Below, piece by piece: positions 11,801 through 18,517 of a DNA stretch of 55,640 bases; positions within the stretch are counted from its first letter, which is position 1; each line of letters opens with the position of its first letter. The stretch covers positions 1 to 55,640 of the IMG/VR virus record IMGVR_UViG_3300026518_000670; one strand, 5' to 3'. Made by a program: the position numbers and the translations under genes. The notes beneath the pieces were generated by a model. The model saw only the letters and a list, made by a program, of their open reading frames with translations, ran no database searches and had not been told where the DNA came from. The stretch is from a virus.

Positions 11801-14800
11801 GGCCGTCAGCGTCTTTCGCCGCAAAATGGCGGGCGCCGGACACGGCGAAGTCCGTGCACGGGCATGCCGCAAGAATGGCGTGCACGTCAAGGCCGTCGAA
11901 GCTTCCGAACAGTTCGTTGAAAAAATCCACGCTGAAGTTATGGATGTCCCCGACCTTGCGTTCCTTGCCGTTCGCATCCGTGAAAGTGCCGGTGTCCTGG
12001 ATGTCGAAGCGATAGACCTGGTAGCCGGCTTCCTCCCACGGCTTTGACCACTGACCTGTCAGGTCAAACAGCGACAGCACGATCTTCTGGCTGTTTTCGT
12101 TGCGTATTTCCGTGTCCGCGCCTTGCGCGGCGGCGTGCGCTCGCCACTTGGCGATCTTCTGCTTGGCTTCCTTGACCGACATCCAGCCGTGCTCGTCCGT
12201 GTAGACCTTGGCCTTTTTGTCGAGGCGTTCAATCTCGGATTTTGCCGGCGGCTTGAAGATGTTCGTTACCGCCTGGCCGTCCTCCATCATGCTCTTCTGA
12301 GCCTGATTGAACTCCTGAACGATCTGGCCCAGCTCGCGATCGTCGGCGCCGACATGGACATGCTCGGGGGCGGTGGCGTTGTCGAGCGACTTCTCGTATT
12401 TCTCTGACGGCCGCGAGTACATGATGCCATCGGGCGTTTCGGCGCGCGTCCATCCGTCTTGGGCCTGCCGGCGCTTGAGCGCGTACAGCAGGCGATTTGT
12501 ATCGCCCTTGCTATTGCCCTCTTTCCAACCCTTCTTGAGCATGACAGAACGGACGAAATCGCCCGAATTCTCGCCTTCTCTTGGCAAGATCAACAGCTCG
12601 GCCTGACCGCTTGTTTCGATCATGCGCCGTGCGGTGGGCATGGAAAGGTTAAGCCGCGCATCAAATCCGGCCGGATCCAGGTGCAGCATCACACCACGGT
12701 TCTGTCCCTGGCCAAGAGCCAGATCCCGCGTGCTGGCGGCAAACTTCTCGTTTAGCCCGGGGCCGGAGCTCCTGCGCATGCCTTCCATAAGCTCCACGGC
12801 GCCATGCGCGTTCGTTTCCCGGTACAGGTCCGTGGTGACCTTGTCCGCCGGACGCATGGGGTTGTACTTGGGTATCTCGTGCCGTTCGAGCTCGGTTTGT
12901 GCCGAAGGGTCGGCCGCGCTCGCATCCGGCGCGCGCTCGCTGACCGGATTCGATGTGTCGCCGTTGTGCAACCAGTCCTTGAATTCGGCCATGGACATGT
13001 CGTTCACGGGTCCGACCTTCCAGCCCTTGTCGAAGTTGGACAGGTACGCAGCTATGGCCTGTTTCTCGCTGTCAAAGCCGATCATGGCTTTGTGCTCGTC
13101 GAACTTGCCAGTCTTCTGGTCGATCTGATCGACCACATAGACGCGATCGCTGTCCGGGTTCGGGCCCACGTAGACGTCGACCTGTTCGTTGTCGGCTCCC
13201 ACGGTGCGTTTCACGTATCCGTAGTGATCGCTCATCGTGTTCGACCAGGCCTTGCCGTCCTCACTCACACCGCTGCGCGTGGATCCGCGCGGGTTCTCGA
13301 TGCTGATGTCCAGACCCTGCACCGAGACGTGGCCTTTCTTGTAGTTGCCCGCATCCTTCTGGGCATCCGTGGGCTCCGGCGCTTCGTTATTCGGCGATGA
13401 GGCTGCTTCTTTGGCTGCCGATTCGACCTTCGCGGCCGTGTCAGCTGGCTTGGCATTCTCCTTGGCCGGTGCCTTGATCTCGGTTTCCGGCACAGCTTTC
13501 AGGCCCTGTTCGATATCGTCCGGGTGCTGCTGCATCAGGACGGATTGCGGATCCCTGAGCTGCGCCGGTTTTGTCTCACCGATCGCTTTCAGCGCTATGC
13601 GTGCCTGCTCATCGCTGAGCGCCTGCACCTTCGGACGCAGCGCCTCAGCGCGCGCGCTGAGCTCTTGGCTGGCCTGGGACGGGTTTTTCTGTTGTTCCTG
13701 GTATCTGGCATGCGCAGCCTGCGCTTTAGGGGAAGGCTGGGCCGGATTGAGCGCCTTCTCAATAGCTGCATGGTCCTTGGCATCGAAGCGCAGGCCTCCG
13801 GCCTTGAGCGCGCGGCCCTTCTTCTTGAATCCCGCCTTGCTGAGCGCGGCACGAATCGCCGCCGGGTCGCCGTGCACGACCAGCCCCTTTGGTCCCTTCT
13901 GCGTGATCTTGAACGACTGGCCGGCGGACTGAGGCGCGGCATTCTCGGACGACTGCGTCTTGGCTTCCTCGGGCGCCGGCGCCGGTGTCGGCGTTTTCTC
14001 CGGAATCGGGGGCTTGGCTACTTCCCGGGCTTTCTCGCCGCCGGCAGAACCAGCTTGGGTTCCTGCACGTCGAGCTTGTTCCCCGCCGACACCACGGCCT
14101 GCATCATGGCCCTGTCGAGCTCGGGGCTCGCTTGGTTTGCCTGCCGCGTTGAAGAGGGTTCCTGCCTGCTTCGGGGCGCTTTCTTCGCTCCCATACCGTT
14201 TCTCCTGGTCCCTGCGGACCATGTCGATGACATCGGCGGCCGCGAGCTTCGGTGCACCGAACATATCATCATTGCTGGCGTGCTGCTGGTGGCGTTGCAC
14301 AATCTCTCCGGCATACCGCAAGCCTTCGGCCATGCGCTTGGCCGATCGCGCGTTCGCCGCGAAGAACTCGGCCCAGGCATCGCCTGACGTGTCGCGCCCG
14401 ACAAGATCGCCCTGCGCGAGCAGCTTCCCGACCTTCTGGCCATTGTTGTGGGCCTGATGGATGACGTTCATCGCCGCAGCGAAGCGCTGCGCGTAATCGC
14501 CCATCGGCCCCTTCGGGTCGATTTTCGCCCACGTCGGCGCGGCGATGACCAGTGCGTTGAGTGCGTTCCTGGCATCGGGGTTCGTTTCCTCGGCCTGCGC
14601 GGCGATCAGCTTCGGATCCCCGTACGCCTTGGCGAAGATCGCGGCGCGGAGCCGGTCGAAGTACGCCTTGTTGGCCGCGCCGTCGGCCGTGACCAGTTGT
14701 CCGCGCTCGGCCGGGCCAAGCGCGTTCAGGAACTTGCGGTGGAAGGTGGCGCTCATGTTGGTGGAGATTCCACCATCGGCTGTCAGCGGCAGGTCGGCCA

Positions 14801-17126
14801 GGTCTGGGAGCGCGCGCGCATCGGTCTGCGCTTGTTCGGTAGGGGAAAGTCCCAGGCTCGTCGAGGCATTCGATGCCGCACCCATGTCGCCCTGGTTGTG
14901 CTTGGCGTCGTACAGACGCACGACCATCGGCCGTTCCTTGGACTGGATCGCGGACGGCGAAATGCCAAGCATTTGCGTATCGTCGATCAGGCCCTGCTTG
15001 TAGTCCTTGCCGTTTCCGCGCTTCCACGCGGCCTGGATGCCTGCGGTGCGGCCGTTGTTCAGGGCCTGCAGTGGAGCATTGGCGTAATCGCTGTTGACGG
15101 TGCCATCTGCGTGATGGGATGCGGCCACAGTGTTGGCGTCGACGACCGCGTACTGCACCGGAATGGATCGGCCATCAGCCAGCCTCACCTGGTCGGTCTT
15201 GCCTCTGTCCTCGGCCGGCACGGCCTCGTCAGGCGTCTTCGACGCTACCATCGGCGCGCCCGAGTTGGCGTCGCGCGAGAACGACAGACGCGTCGGGTCC
15301 GGGTTCTTGGCGATTTCCTGCATCTGGACGACGCTGGCTGCCCTCGATCGGTCACGGTTCTGCAGCGTGGCTCCCTCCGGCGCCGCGCTCTGTTCTGTGC
15401 CTGCGGCTACCGCCTGTGACTGCTCGGCCTTGGTGGCCGCCGTGGCGGTATCGGGCGAGGACTGCAAATCTGCCTGCATCTCGTCGAAGTTCCGTGTCGC
15501 CGGCTCAAGCGGACGGTTTGCTTGCAAGGCCTCCCCCATCATGCGACTTGCCGGGCGACGGGCTTTCTTGATTTCGGATTCGGATACGCCCCATGCCTTG
15601 GCCAGCTCGGGCACGTTGATGCGGGTGGACCGATGCGCGCGCCACTGCGCATCGATTTGGTGGGCCAGCTGCCGCACCAGCTGGCCTGGATGCGGAGCAT
15701 GGGCTTCTCCGGTGTCTTGATCGATCCATGCGGCCGGTAGCGGCTCTACCAGGGCCGGCTTCTCAGCTTTGACTGAATTTGCTGCGGGGCGGGTTGTTTC
15801 GCCAGCCTGATTGTCTGGGCCGGCCACCGTGCCCGTCACCTTTGCACCCTCAGCTGCTGTCTTTGAGGCTGCTTCGGCCAGTGGATCGATTTGATTGGCC
15901 ACATCGCTGATACTGCCCGGTGCGGCGCCAGGGAAGCGTTCAACAACGGGTTCACCGGCATGATCTTGGGTGTGCGAAGTGCGATGCAAAACACCTGCCG
16001 GCGCATCGAAGACACCACCACCCAGCGCACCGGCTGCGCCACTTTCGAAGTAATCGCGCCAGGCATCCGGGCCCGTGGTTGGTGCACCGCCGCCCACACG
16101 CTCAAGGTACGACTGGGCCACCTCCGTACTGCCCTCACGCGCAGCGCCGCCAAGTGCCTCGCGCGCCACACGTCGCAAGACGCTGCCGCCCTTCGGGCTG
16201 GCATGCAGAAAGCGCCCGAGATTGATGGCTTCGGCAGCGGTATCAATGGAGCCCGCAACAATGCCAGCCCCGACTGCCTGCGCGGCCTGGCCGCGCGATA
16301 TGTCTTGCGGGTTCACACCCTGATCGAGACGATTTTCCACCGCCTGACCCGTTTCCAGCGCTGAATTGAGTCCGGTAGCGCCAAGCACACCGCCCAGCTT
16401 TCGAGCCTCGGCGGTTCCGGCATCGCGGATGAGCTTTGCGGCTCCTGCCTCTGCCACATCCTTGCTGACACCCTTGGCCAGTTGATTCTCGACATAGCGT
16501 TCGGCAAGTTGCCTGGCCTCATGCAAAAGAGCCTTTTTCCCGACCAGACCCGCAGCTCCGCCAGTGATGGCGCCGGCGACATTCCCCGCCCCTGGCACAC
16601 CCGACCCAACTGTGCCTCCGATGGCTGCTCCTCCAAGCGCCGTAATAGCTGACTGTAGGGCCTGACCGGAAAGGTTGCCAAGCGTCGATCCGGCCCAGTC
16701 ACCGAATTTTGCTTTGCCCTTGAACACATCTTCCAGGCTGGGGCCAGCCAATGGCTCGCCTTGCTTTTTCCCGTACCGGTACAGACTCGCGCCGTAGCGG
16801 GTGAGCTTGGGGCTATCAATCAGCTGGCCGGCCGCGATACCGGCCGCACCCAGCAATTCCTGGTCCTGTGGAATGGTTTGCTGCAACCCGCGCTTGAAGG
16901 ATGTCCCGAACCCACTCGAGCGCGACTCATCGACCGATGGTGATGCAGGCGAGCCCGACTCCAGCATCGTGAAACCTTGAGGTGGCGTAGGACGCTTGAG
17001 CGTAGGTGGCGACGATGCAGAAGGCTTCGAAGTGCGGGCGCTGGTATCAGTGTTGTCTTGCTGTACGGGATCGAGGACACGAAACCCGGATGGCGGAGCA
17101 AGGAGGTCAGTCACAGCGGTATCCAT
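2832..17126 (-). CDS. Giant polyvalent virion protein (4764 residues, multi-enzyme)
   Basis: One uninterrupted frame of 14.3 kb. Modules visible in order (approximate residues): Pro/Ser-rich N-terminus; Gly/Ala-rich possibly membrane-active stretch (150-215); DdrB-ParB-like domain (613-980); inorganic-pyrophosphatase-like polyvalent domain (1265-1390); C5-cytosine-methyltransferase-like domain with PC (AACPCTDFA, ~1754) and ENP (~1803) motifs; LPD1-type domain with HEWWHALD (~2361); zincin-like domain with HEAVGHYGVD (~2602); RadC/JAB-type MPN domain with HNHPSG (~2915); a second zincin copy with HEAIGHYGID (~3220); ART-type domain starting YHGTSEGF (~3382); phosphoribosyltransferase motif VLVDDVTTMGGT (~3652); long helical LPD38-like C-terminus (4200-4700). 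Polyvalent proteins are thought to be packaged and ejected with phage DNA to counter host defences. It overlaps the upstream structural gene by 16 bp. Individual activities are inferred from motifs. Confidence 0.85.
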   Translation of the reverse strand: MDTAVTDLLAPPSGFRVLDPVQQDNTDTSARTSKPSASSPPTLKRPTPPQGFTMLESGSPASPSVDESRSSGFGTSFKRGLQQTIPQDQELLGAAGIAAGQLIDSPKLTRYGASLYRYGKKQGEPLAGPSLEDVFKGKAKFGDWAGSTLGNLSGQALQSAITALGGAAIGGTVGSGVPGAGNVAGAITGGAAGLVGKKALLHEARQLAERYVENQLAKGVSKDVAEAGAAKLIRDAGTAEARKLGGVLGATGLNSALETGQAVENRLDQGVNPQDISRGQAAQAVGAGIVAGSIDTAAEAINLGRFLHASPKGGSVLRRVAREALGGAAREGSTEVAQSYLERVGGGAPTTGPDAWRDYFESGAAGALGGGVFDAPAGVLHRTSHTQDHAGEPVVERFPGAAPGSISDVANQIDPLAEAASKTAAEGAKVTGTVAGPDNQAGETTRPAANSVKAEKPALVEPLPAAWIDQDTGEAHAPHPGQLVRQLAHQIDAQWRAHRSTRINVPELAKAWGVSESEIKKARRPASRMMGEALQANRPLEPATRNFDEMQADLQSSPDTATAATKAEQSQAVAAGTEQSAAPEGATLQNRDRSRAASVVQMQEIAKNPDPTRLSFSRDANSGAPMVASKTPDEAVPAEDRGKTDQVRLADGRSIPVQYAVVDANTVAASHHADGTVNSDYANAPLQALNNGRTAGIQAAWKRGNGKDYKQGLIDDTQMLGISPSAIQSKERPMVVRLYDAKHNQGDMGAASNASTSLGLSPTEQAQTDARALPDLADLPLTADGGISTNMSATFHRKFLNALGPAERGQLVTADGAANKAYFDRLRAAIFAKAYGDPKLIAAQAEETNPDARNALNALVIAAPTWAKIDPKGPMGDYAQRFAAAMNVIHQAHNNGQKVGKLLAQGDLVGRDTSGDAWAEFFAANARSAKRMAEGLRYAGEIVQRHQQHASNDDMFGAPKLAAADVIDMVRRDQEKRYGSEESAPKQAGTLFNAAGKPSEPRARQGHDAGRGVGGEQARRAGTQAGSAGGEKAREVAKPPIPEKTPTPAPAPEEAKTQSSENAAPQSAGQSFKITQKGPKGLVVHGDPAAIRAALSKAGFKKKGRALKAGGLRFDAKDHAAIEKALNPAQPSPKAQAAHARYQEQQKNPSQASQELSARAEALRPKVQALSDEQARIALKAIGETKPAQLRDPQSVLMQQHPDDIEQGLKAVPETEIKAPAKENAKPADTAAKVESAAKEAASSPNNEAPEPTDAQKDAGNYKKGHVSVQGLDISIENPRGSTRSGVSEDGKAWSNTMSDHYGYVKRTVGADNEQVDVYVGPNPDSDRVYVVDQIDQKTGKFDEHKAMIGFDSEKQAIAAYLSNFDKGWKVGPVNDMSMAEFKDWLHNGDTSNPVSERAPDASAADPSAQTELERHEIPKYNPMRPADKVTTDLYRETNAHGAVELMEGMRRSSGPGLNEKFAASTRDLALGQGQNRGVMLHLDPAGFDARLNLSMPTARRMIETSGQAELLILPREGENSGDFVRSVMLKKGWKEGNSKGDTNRLLYALKRRQAQDGWTRAETPDGIMYSRPSEKYEKSLDNATAPEHVHVGADDRELGQIVQEFNQAQKSMMEDGQAVTNIFKPPAKSEIERLDKKAKVYTDEHGWMSVKEAKQKIAKWRAHAAAQGADTEIRNENSQKIVLSLFDLTGQWSKPWEEAGYQVYRFDIQDTGTFTDANGKERKVGDIHNFSVDFFNELFGSFDGLDVHAILAACPCTDFAVSGARHFAAKDADGRTVSSVKLVHQTLRTIEYFKPAVWAIENPVGRIEKLGGLPPWRLSFNPNDLGDPYTKKTLLWGRFNADLPIAPVEPTEGSKMHQKYGGKSQATKNARSVTPEGFAYSFFMANNAHDNMAMTLANKYDRLDSSLIERAVDAGVSAQQIAAAVDDLYYMHMDDKAANKAINALIPAGNNKAAPQQTVKDPGTDKTATEKGEKIEDFGQTLHGARKHYGTEYVDALKRAGEADIAETPLSESWPAPKYEKLLENGVDPEVVSFVHAIRDEIPRKPRGWKLRGWVDSVKLLRGFAQDLLSGDVSWERVREEMSKPEREVLNRGIRGRMELYQEIGHDISLQGVTFQQNHYALFRGEENVSKWSIEKKGRSNVFGNWPNQMAVGNTREEALAEFKKKLPELKQKKQKAKRQPPLIIYARPGKLGYFIGLKIPRDAIDMEHFDDADKSVALKKARAYLNENREALIERVAKMREKPAVRRAENETRIGIDHRDGADVTPQQFSDTFGFRGVQFGNYVEYARRQQDLNNAYDALMDMAGVLEIPPAALSLNGELGLAFGARGKGGKNPAAAHFESRAVVINLTKHGGPGSLAHEWWHALDNHFQKRRTDRRSPDGFMTESGRQSVPGVRDELTRAFVRIKNTIAESDVRRRSERLDKIKSKKYWSTGREMSARAFESYVIGKLKDQNAANDYLANVVSGEAFDRNGDYPYPTADEIPAIRAAYDEFFNTIDSEKTPEGNVKLFSLSRDNLSGVDAEARNARAAHARKVQDVVAQQTRAWGNQQPKVHVVDDGEALPGSAKTDPRYKGAKGFYDGRTLYLVASNLFDKADVQRTLAHEAVGHYGVDRIIDDELGAGAWDRVATSVQGMRDRVLQKQEQNAAAGKDINRGLSRIESVIAEVQRRYGSSTGSSEFAAETLAVLAEWGVRNAWLDRAISAIHKFIRKIMPSWKVGRAELEQLLVRSNQYLRARDSYHTRVSRIQAMTFSRDVRASGFPDATTTLPAGGASYGKLSKVRQSGVSESTAPSGRRAGSPVPGQLDLFAQSGNPESEAATRRGALELTQHVKQVATGQFRSGIKRITRWEDAAHIIAPLRKSPQEQFLAVVADADGRPLAVLRHTIGIADGATVNPGLVFGSVAEIPGATDVWFAHNHPSGNVDQSRADKNITDTLIDLMKGSGITAHGMITVAPGETDASFYQEGGAVGGFRSKITTAARTGTVPRLERRYRRITKQFGAFKITSPEDAPQIARKFKEPGVILLNNRHNVIGFMPVSMSEMAKLRTGRTDSGSARIASILTQANASAGIIMADKLEPAQNLGRLINDMGIRALDVFTPEDGKTTSTTKFFNSAAARGQQTMAGHFYSFQEPSEAQQVGVATAPVGSDTYKRAQAAVDKVTEKWRGDMPKVHVLESARQLPADAKTDPRWRSAEGFYDGRTIYLVAPNLKSSERVHQVLAHEAIGHYGIDRIVDDALGAGAWDKIAQSIQDLREQGKGSKAMRDVLAEVSRRYGDVDPGTFAEETLAVMAEKGVRNGIMDRVVAAVHAFVRRFMPSLKLSEDELRQLLVRSERFLQTGDTIDSRPVAGGGAISFAQAEPTSSPAFRKFFDGSKVTTPDGQPKMVYHGTSEGFYTFDDASLGNNTGHMTAPLGHFFAEKRSSAQRYAETASQGVPADERVIDAYLSIKKPKSMTLDELMAIDSQKEARALRDKLQSQGYDGIHIPEARQWVAFKANQIKSATENRGTFDSNNPDIRFSLPDQTRSKGIPDEASDPIALWRNMQPLKRNPHYAAAKAGDMQAAVDLVTEVAAPLAKQAEKFGSDAIFVAPHAEEATGKNAIPRTLAAYLAEHTGGTDDTEIVQTNRTLHTGANAMERMIARSTFSGPVKEGGRYVLVDDVTTMGGTLADLASYIQANGGEVVGTAVLTNASRSGTLRADAKLKQQIEGRYGDEIRNQFHVDPAALTADEARYLIGFRSAGELRNRAAAAARSRSERIRAKGLRKEAPQDILSTTTETPPNGGVSGSGRRNFSLPDASVNTMSSVLETPDQSAWERAKGWLTGKWEDIKPATLGALQLRHVLELAEEHPALKGARQYADINQRMDADRNQLMTGSPDASEHPNSMLMKGVAPIADQWRGWAFHKGIKGMRGGLTEHAKRLNKLMHDATILGLDPSEEYTRLSMEDSRGELSEWTPEKIKDRIRALRGQMRGRPGDDKTLMMDEVKRLRAIPAREKLREKRWPTLVARWNALPESARETYRQVRNWYREHADATERALLERIDAMDVPETYRRSMKDRIRFQFESNRREGVYFPLDRNGDYWLSATDSNNQYAFKMFESAAELKAAESKLRKAGFTIEATGRRDSSARAKDAPSGTFVKDIIGMLQKARVSEKVQDDIYQMFLKSLPEMSMRKRSIHRRSVPGFSDDALRAFAKNGFHGAHQLARLRYSQQMSTVLEAMQISLDNYRRSSEFGESTKAEGLSAAKGDALLTELKRRHDWIMSPKDSQLANMATSIGFMYYLGASPASALVNLTQGAQVTLPVLAAKHGWGKASRELGRATAAALRTGGNIMRTLNEEEKRAYKVLERRGDIDRTNAHTLAGTAEGNVLTSNPGWAKVMNVMSWMFHKAEVVNREAAGVAAFRLARADGKSFDEAVRHASDTINGTHFDYSNANRPRFMQNGVSKVLLQFKNYSVGMTWLMYRNLYQAVRGQSPEVRRLARRTLTGMLGMTALLAGTVGLPLFNLMKMVANAAHAAAGDDDEPWDFETEFRQWLAEHFGQTGADVIADGAVDRLGLHISSRVSLSNLWFRDADRQLEGKDAYYNMLESIAGPMGGMVKNWFIGQQYITQGHIWRGVERMIPTAAKSGMKALRYAAHGVNTLRGDPILEDPSAENALVQALGFTPTNLADQYRINSALYNYSDQIKNRRTSLMNAFAMAVHEHDDQARQVALKKIRSFNAKNPAIAITTKTLVQSLRQRARLSAQAEHGVVLSQRVRQMAQREAGISVVH

Positions 17127-18505
17127 TGTCCATTGACGTTGACGATTCGATGCCCCTGCTTGTCGGCGGCCACGGGCAGGCCCATCAGCTGTGCCGACTG
17201 CAGCCTGGCATCGGCAATCGCCATCGGTTTTCCAGACAGCGCTGCATTCTTCACGGCATCATTGGCATACTTGGTGATATTGTCGAGAACCGTCTGCGCT
17301 CGCTTTTGCCCCGGCGAGTCCTTGGTGATCCGCAAGCGTACCGGCTTACCATCAGCGCCCAGCGCACGGCGTACGGTGCCATTGGGACCAATCAGGCCCA
17401 GAGAGCCATCATCGAGTGTGACTTCCTTGGGTTGGCGTGACAGCAGTGCGCGGCTTTGATTGCCTTCGGCGCGCACCATTTCACGCTGCAGGGCACTCTC
17501 ATCCGAAGCACTCTGGCGCGCACTGGCAGACGTATCGGCAGCATGTTGACGGGCCGATGCAGCCTGGTTTCGTGCGAGCTGCGCCAGCCCTTTTTCAGCC
17601 GACCGGCGCTGGCGTACGGTTCCTGCGTCCATTTCCACGCCAAGGTTGTGCGCTGCCGTTCCCAGTGGAGATCTCCAATCCTGGTTGGCTATCGACACGG
17701 CATCGGACTGATCCAGCTTGCGTTGCCAGGCCGGGCTGGTGTTGTCGAACATCGGTCCCTGTCTTGCGCGAAGGATGCGATCGGCCATGTCGCTGCTTGA
17801 CTGCGTGCCTCCATATACGTCGCTGGCCAGCGGCCGCATCAGGTTGGAAGCCGGAGCCACATTCAACTGCTTCGCGGCATCGGCAATGTCTTGCTGTGTA
17901 AGGGTGCGCTTGATGCCGGCACTTCCATCGCTGAACACAGCCACCGGTGTACCGTCGGCATTGGTTTGCTGCACGGGTGCAAGGTTTCGGTGCAGATATG
18001 TATCGGTTTGTTTGCTGATATCACCGGCCAATTTTTGGTACGCCGGGCTGCCGACTACCTTGGATGGGTCGACCGTTTGGGGTGGGGATGCATTCGTATC
18101 CTGACCCGGGTGCACCACCATGGCCGTCGGTGGCGGCGTGCCTGTGGCTTGTGGGGCCTGTTCTGGTTTGAGGACACCGGCATTTTCCAGATCAGACGTT
18201 GTGGGATTGAAGGTGGGAAACACGACACGCCCATTGACGTCGAGCGTGGGTTTGCCTTGTGCCCACCCCTGTACCCGGTGCGATAGGTTGAGAAAATCGC
18301 GCGCTCCCTGCATGGGTTCGCCATAACGTGCGCGGATGTTGGCCTTGACCGCGGCCATATCGTCCTTTGGCAGACCCACGGTACCCATGTTCGGGTCGGT
18401 GTTGACTTGCCGTGGCGCGGGCGCCGGTGCAGGACGGGTCAGCTTGGATGCCTCGCGCATCTTTTTCGGATCGCTGCGCGTGTCATCGGGAAGTACCAGT
18501 GCCAT
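17111..18505 (-). CDS. Putative internal virion/ejection protein
   Basis: 464 residues, mostly helical and Ala/Gln/Arg-rich. The N-terminus is Pro-rich (RPAPAPAPRQV). A long heptad-like stretch at ~300-365 (QRRSAEKGLAQLARNQAASA and on) predicts a coiled coil, and a short beta tail ends IVNVNGQWIPL. It sits between the 637-residue coiled-coil protein and the giant polyvalent protein, where podoviruses keep internal or ejection proteins. The last 16 bp overlap the giant gene, suggesting coupled translation and a joint role in the virion. I do not recognise a named family; the role rests on position and composition. Confidence 0.5.
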   Translation of the reverse strand: MALVLPDDTRSDPKKMREASKLTRPAPAPAPRQVNTDPNMGTVGLPKDDMAAVKANIRARYGEPMQGARDFLNLSHRVQGWAQGKPTLDVNGRVVFPTFNPTTSDLENAGVLKPEQAPQATGTPPPTAMVVHPGQDTNASPPQTVDPSKVVGSPAYQKLAGDISKQTDTYLHRNLAPVQQTNADGTPVAVFSDGSAGIKRTLTQQDIADAAKQLNVAPASNLMRPLASDVYGGTQSSSDMADRILRARQGPMFDNTSPAWQRKLDQSDAVSIANQDWRSPLGTAAHNLGVEMDAGTVRQRRSAEKGLAQLARNQAASARQHAADTSASARQSASDESALQREMVRAEGNQSRALLSRQPKEVTLDDGSLGLIGPNGTVRRALGADGKPVRLRITKDSPGQKRAQTVLDNITKYANDAVKNAALSGKPMAIADARLQSAQLMGLPVAADKQGHRIVNVNGQWIPL

Positions 18506-18517
18506 CTGCGTTCTCCG

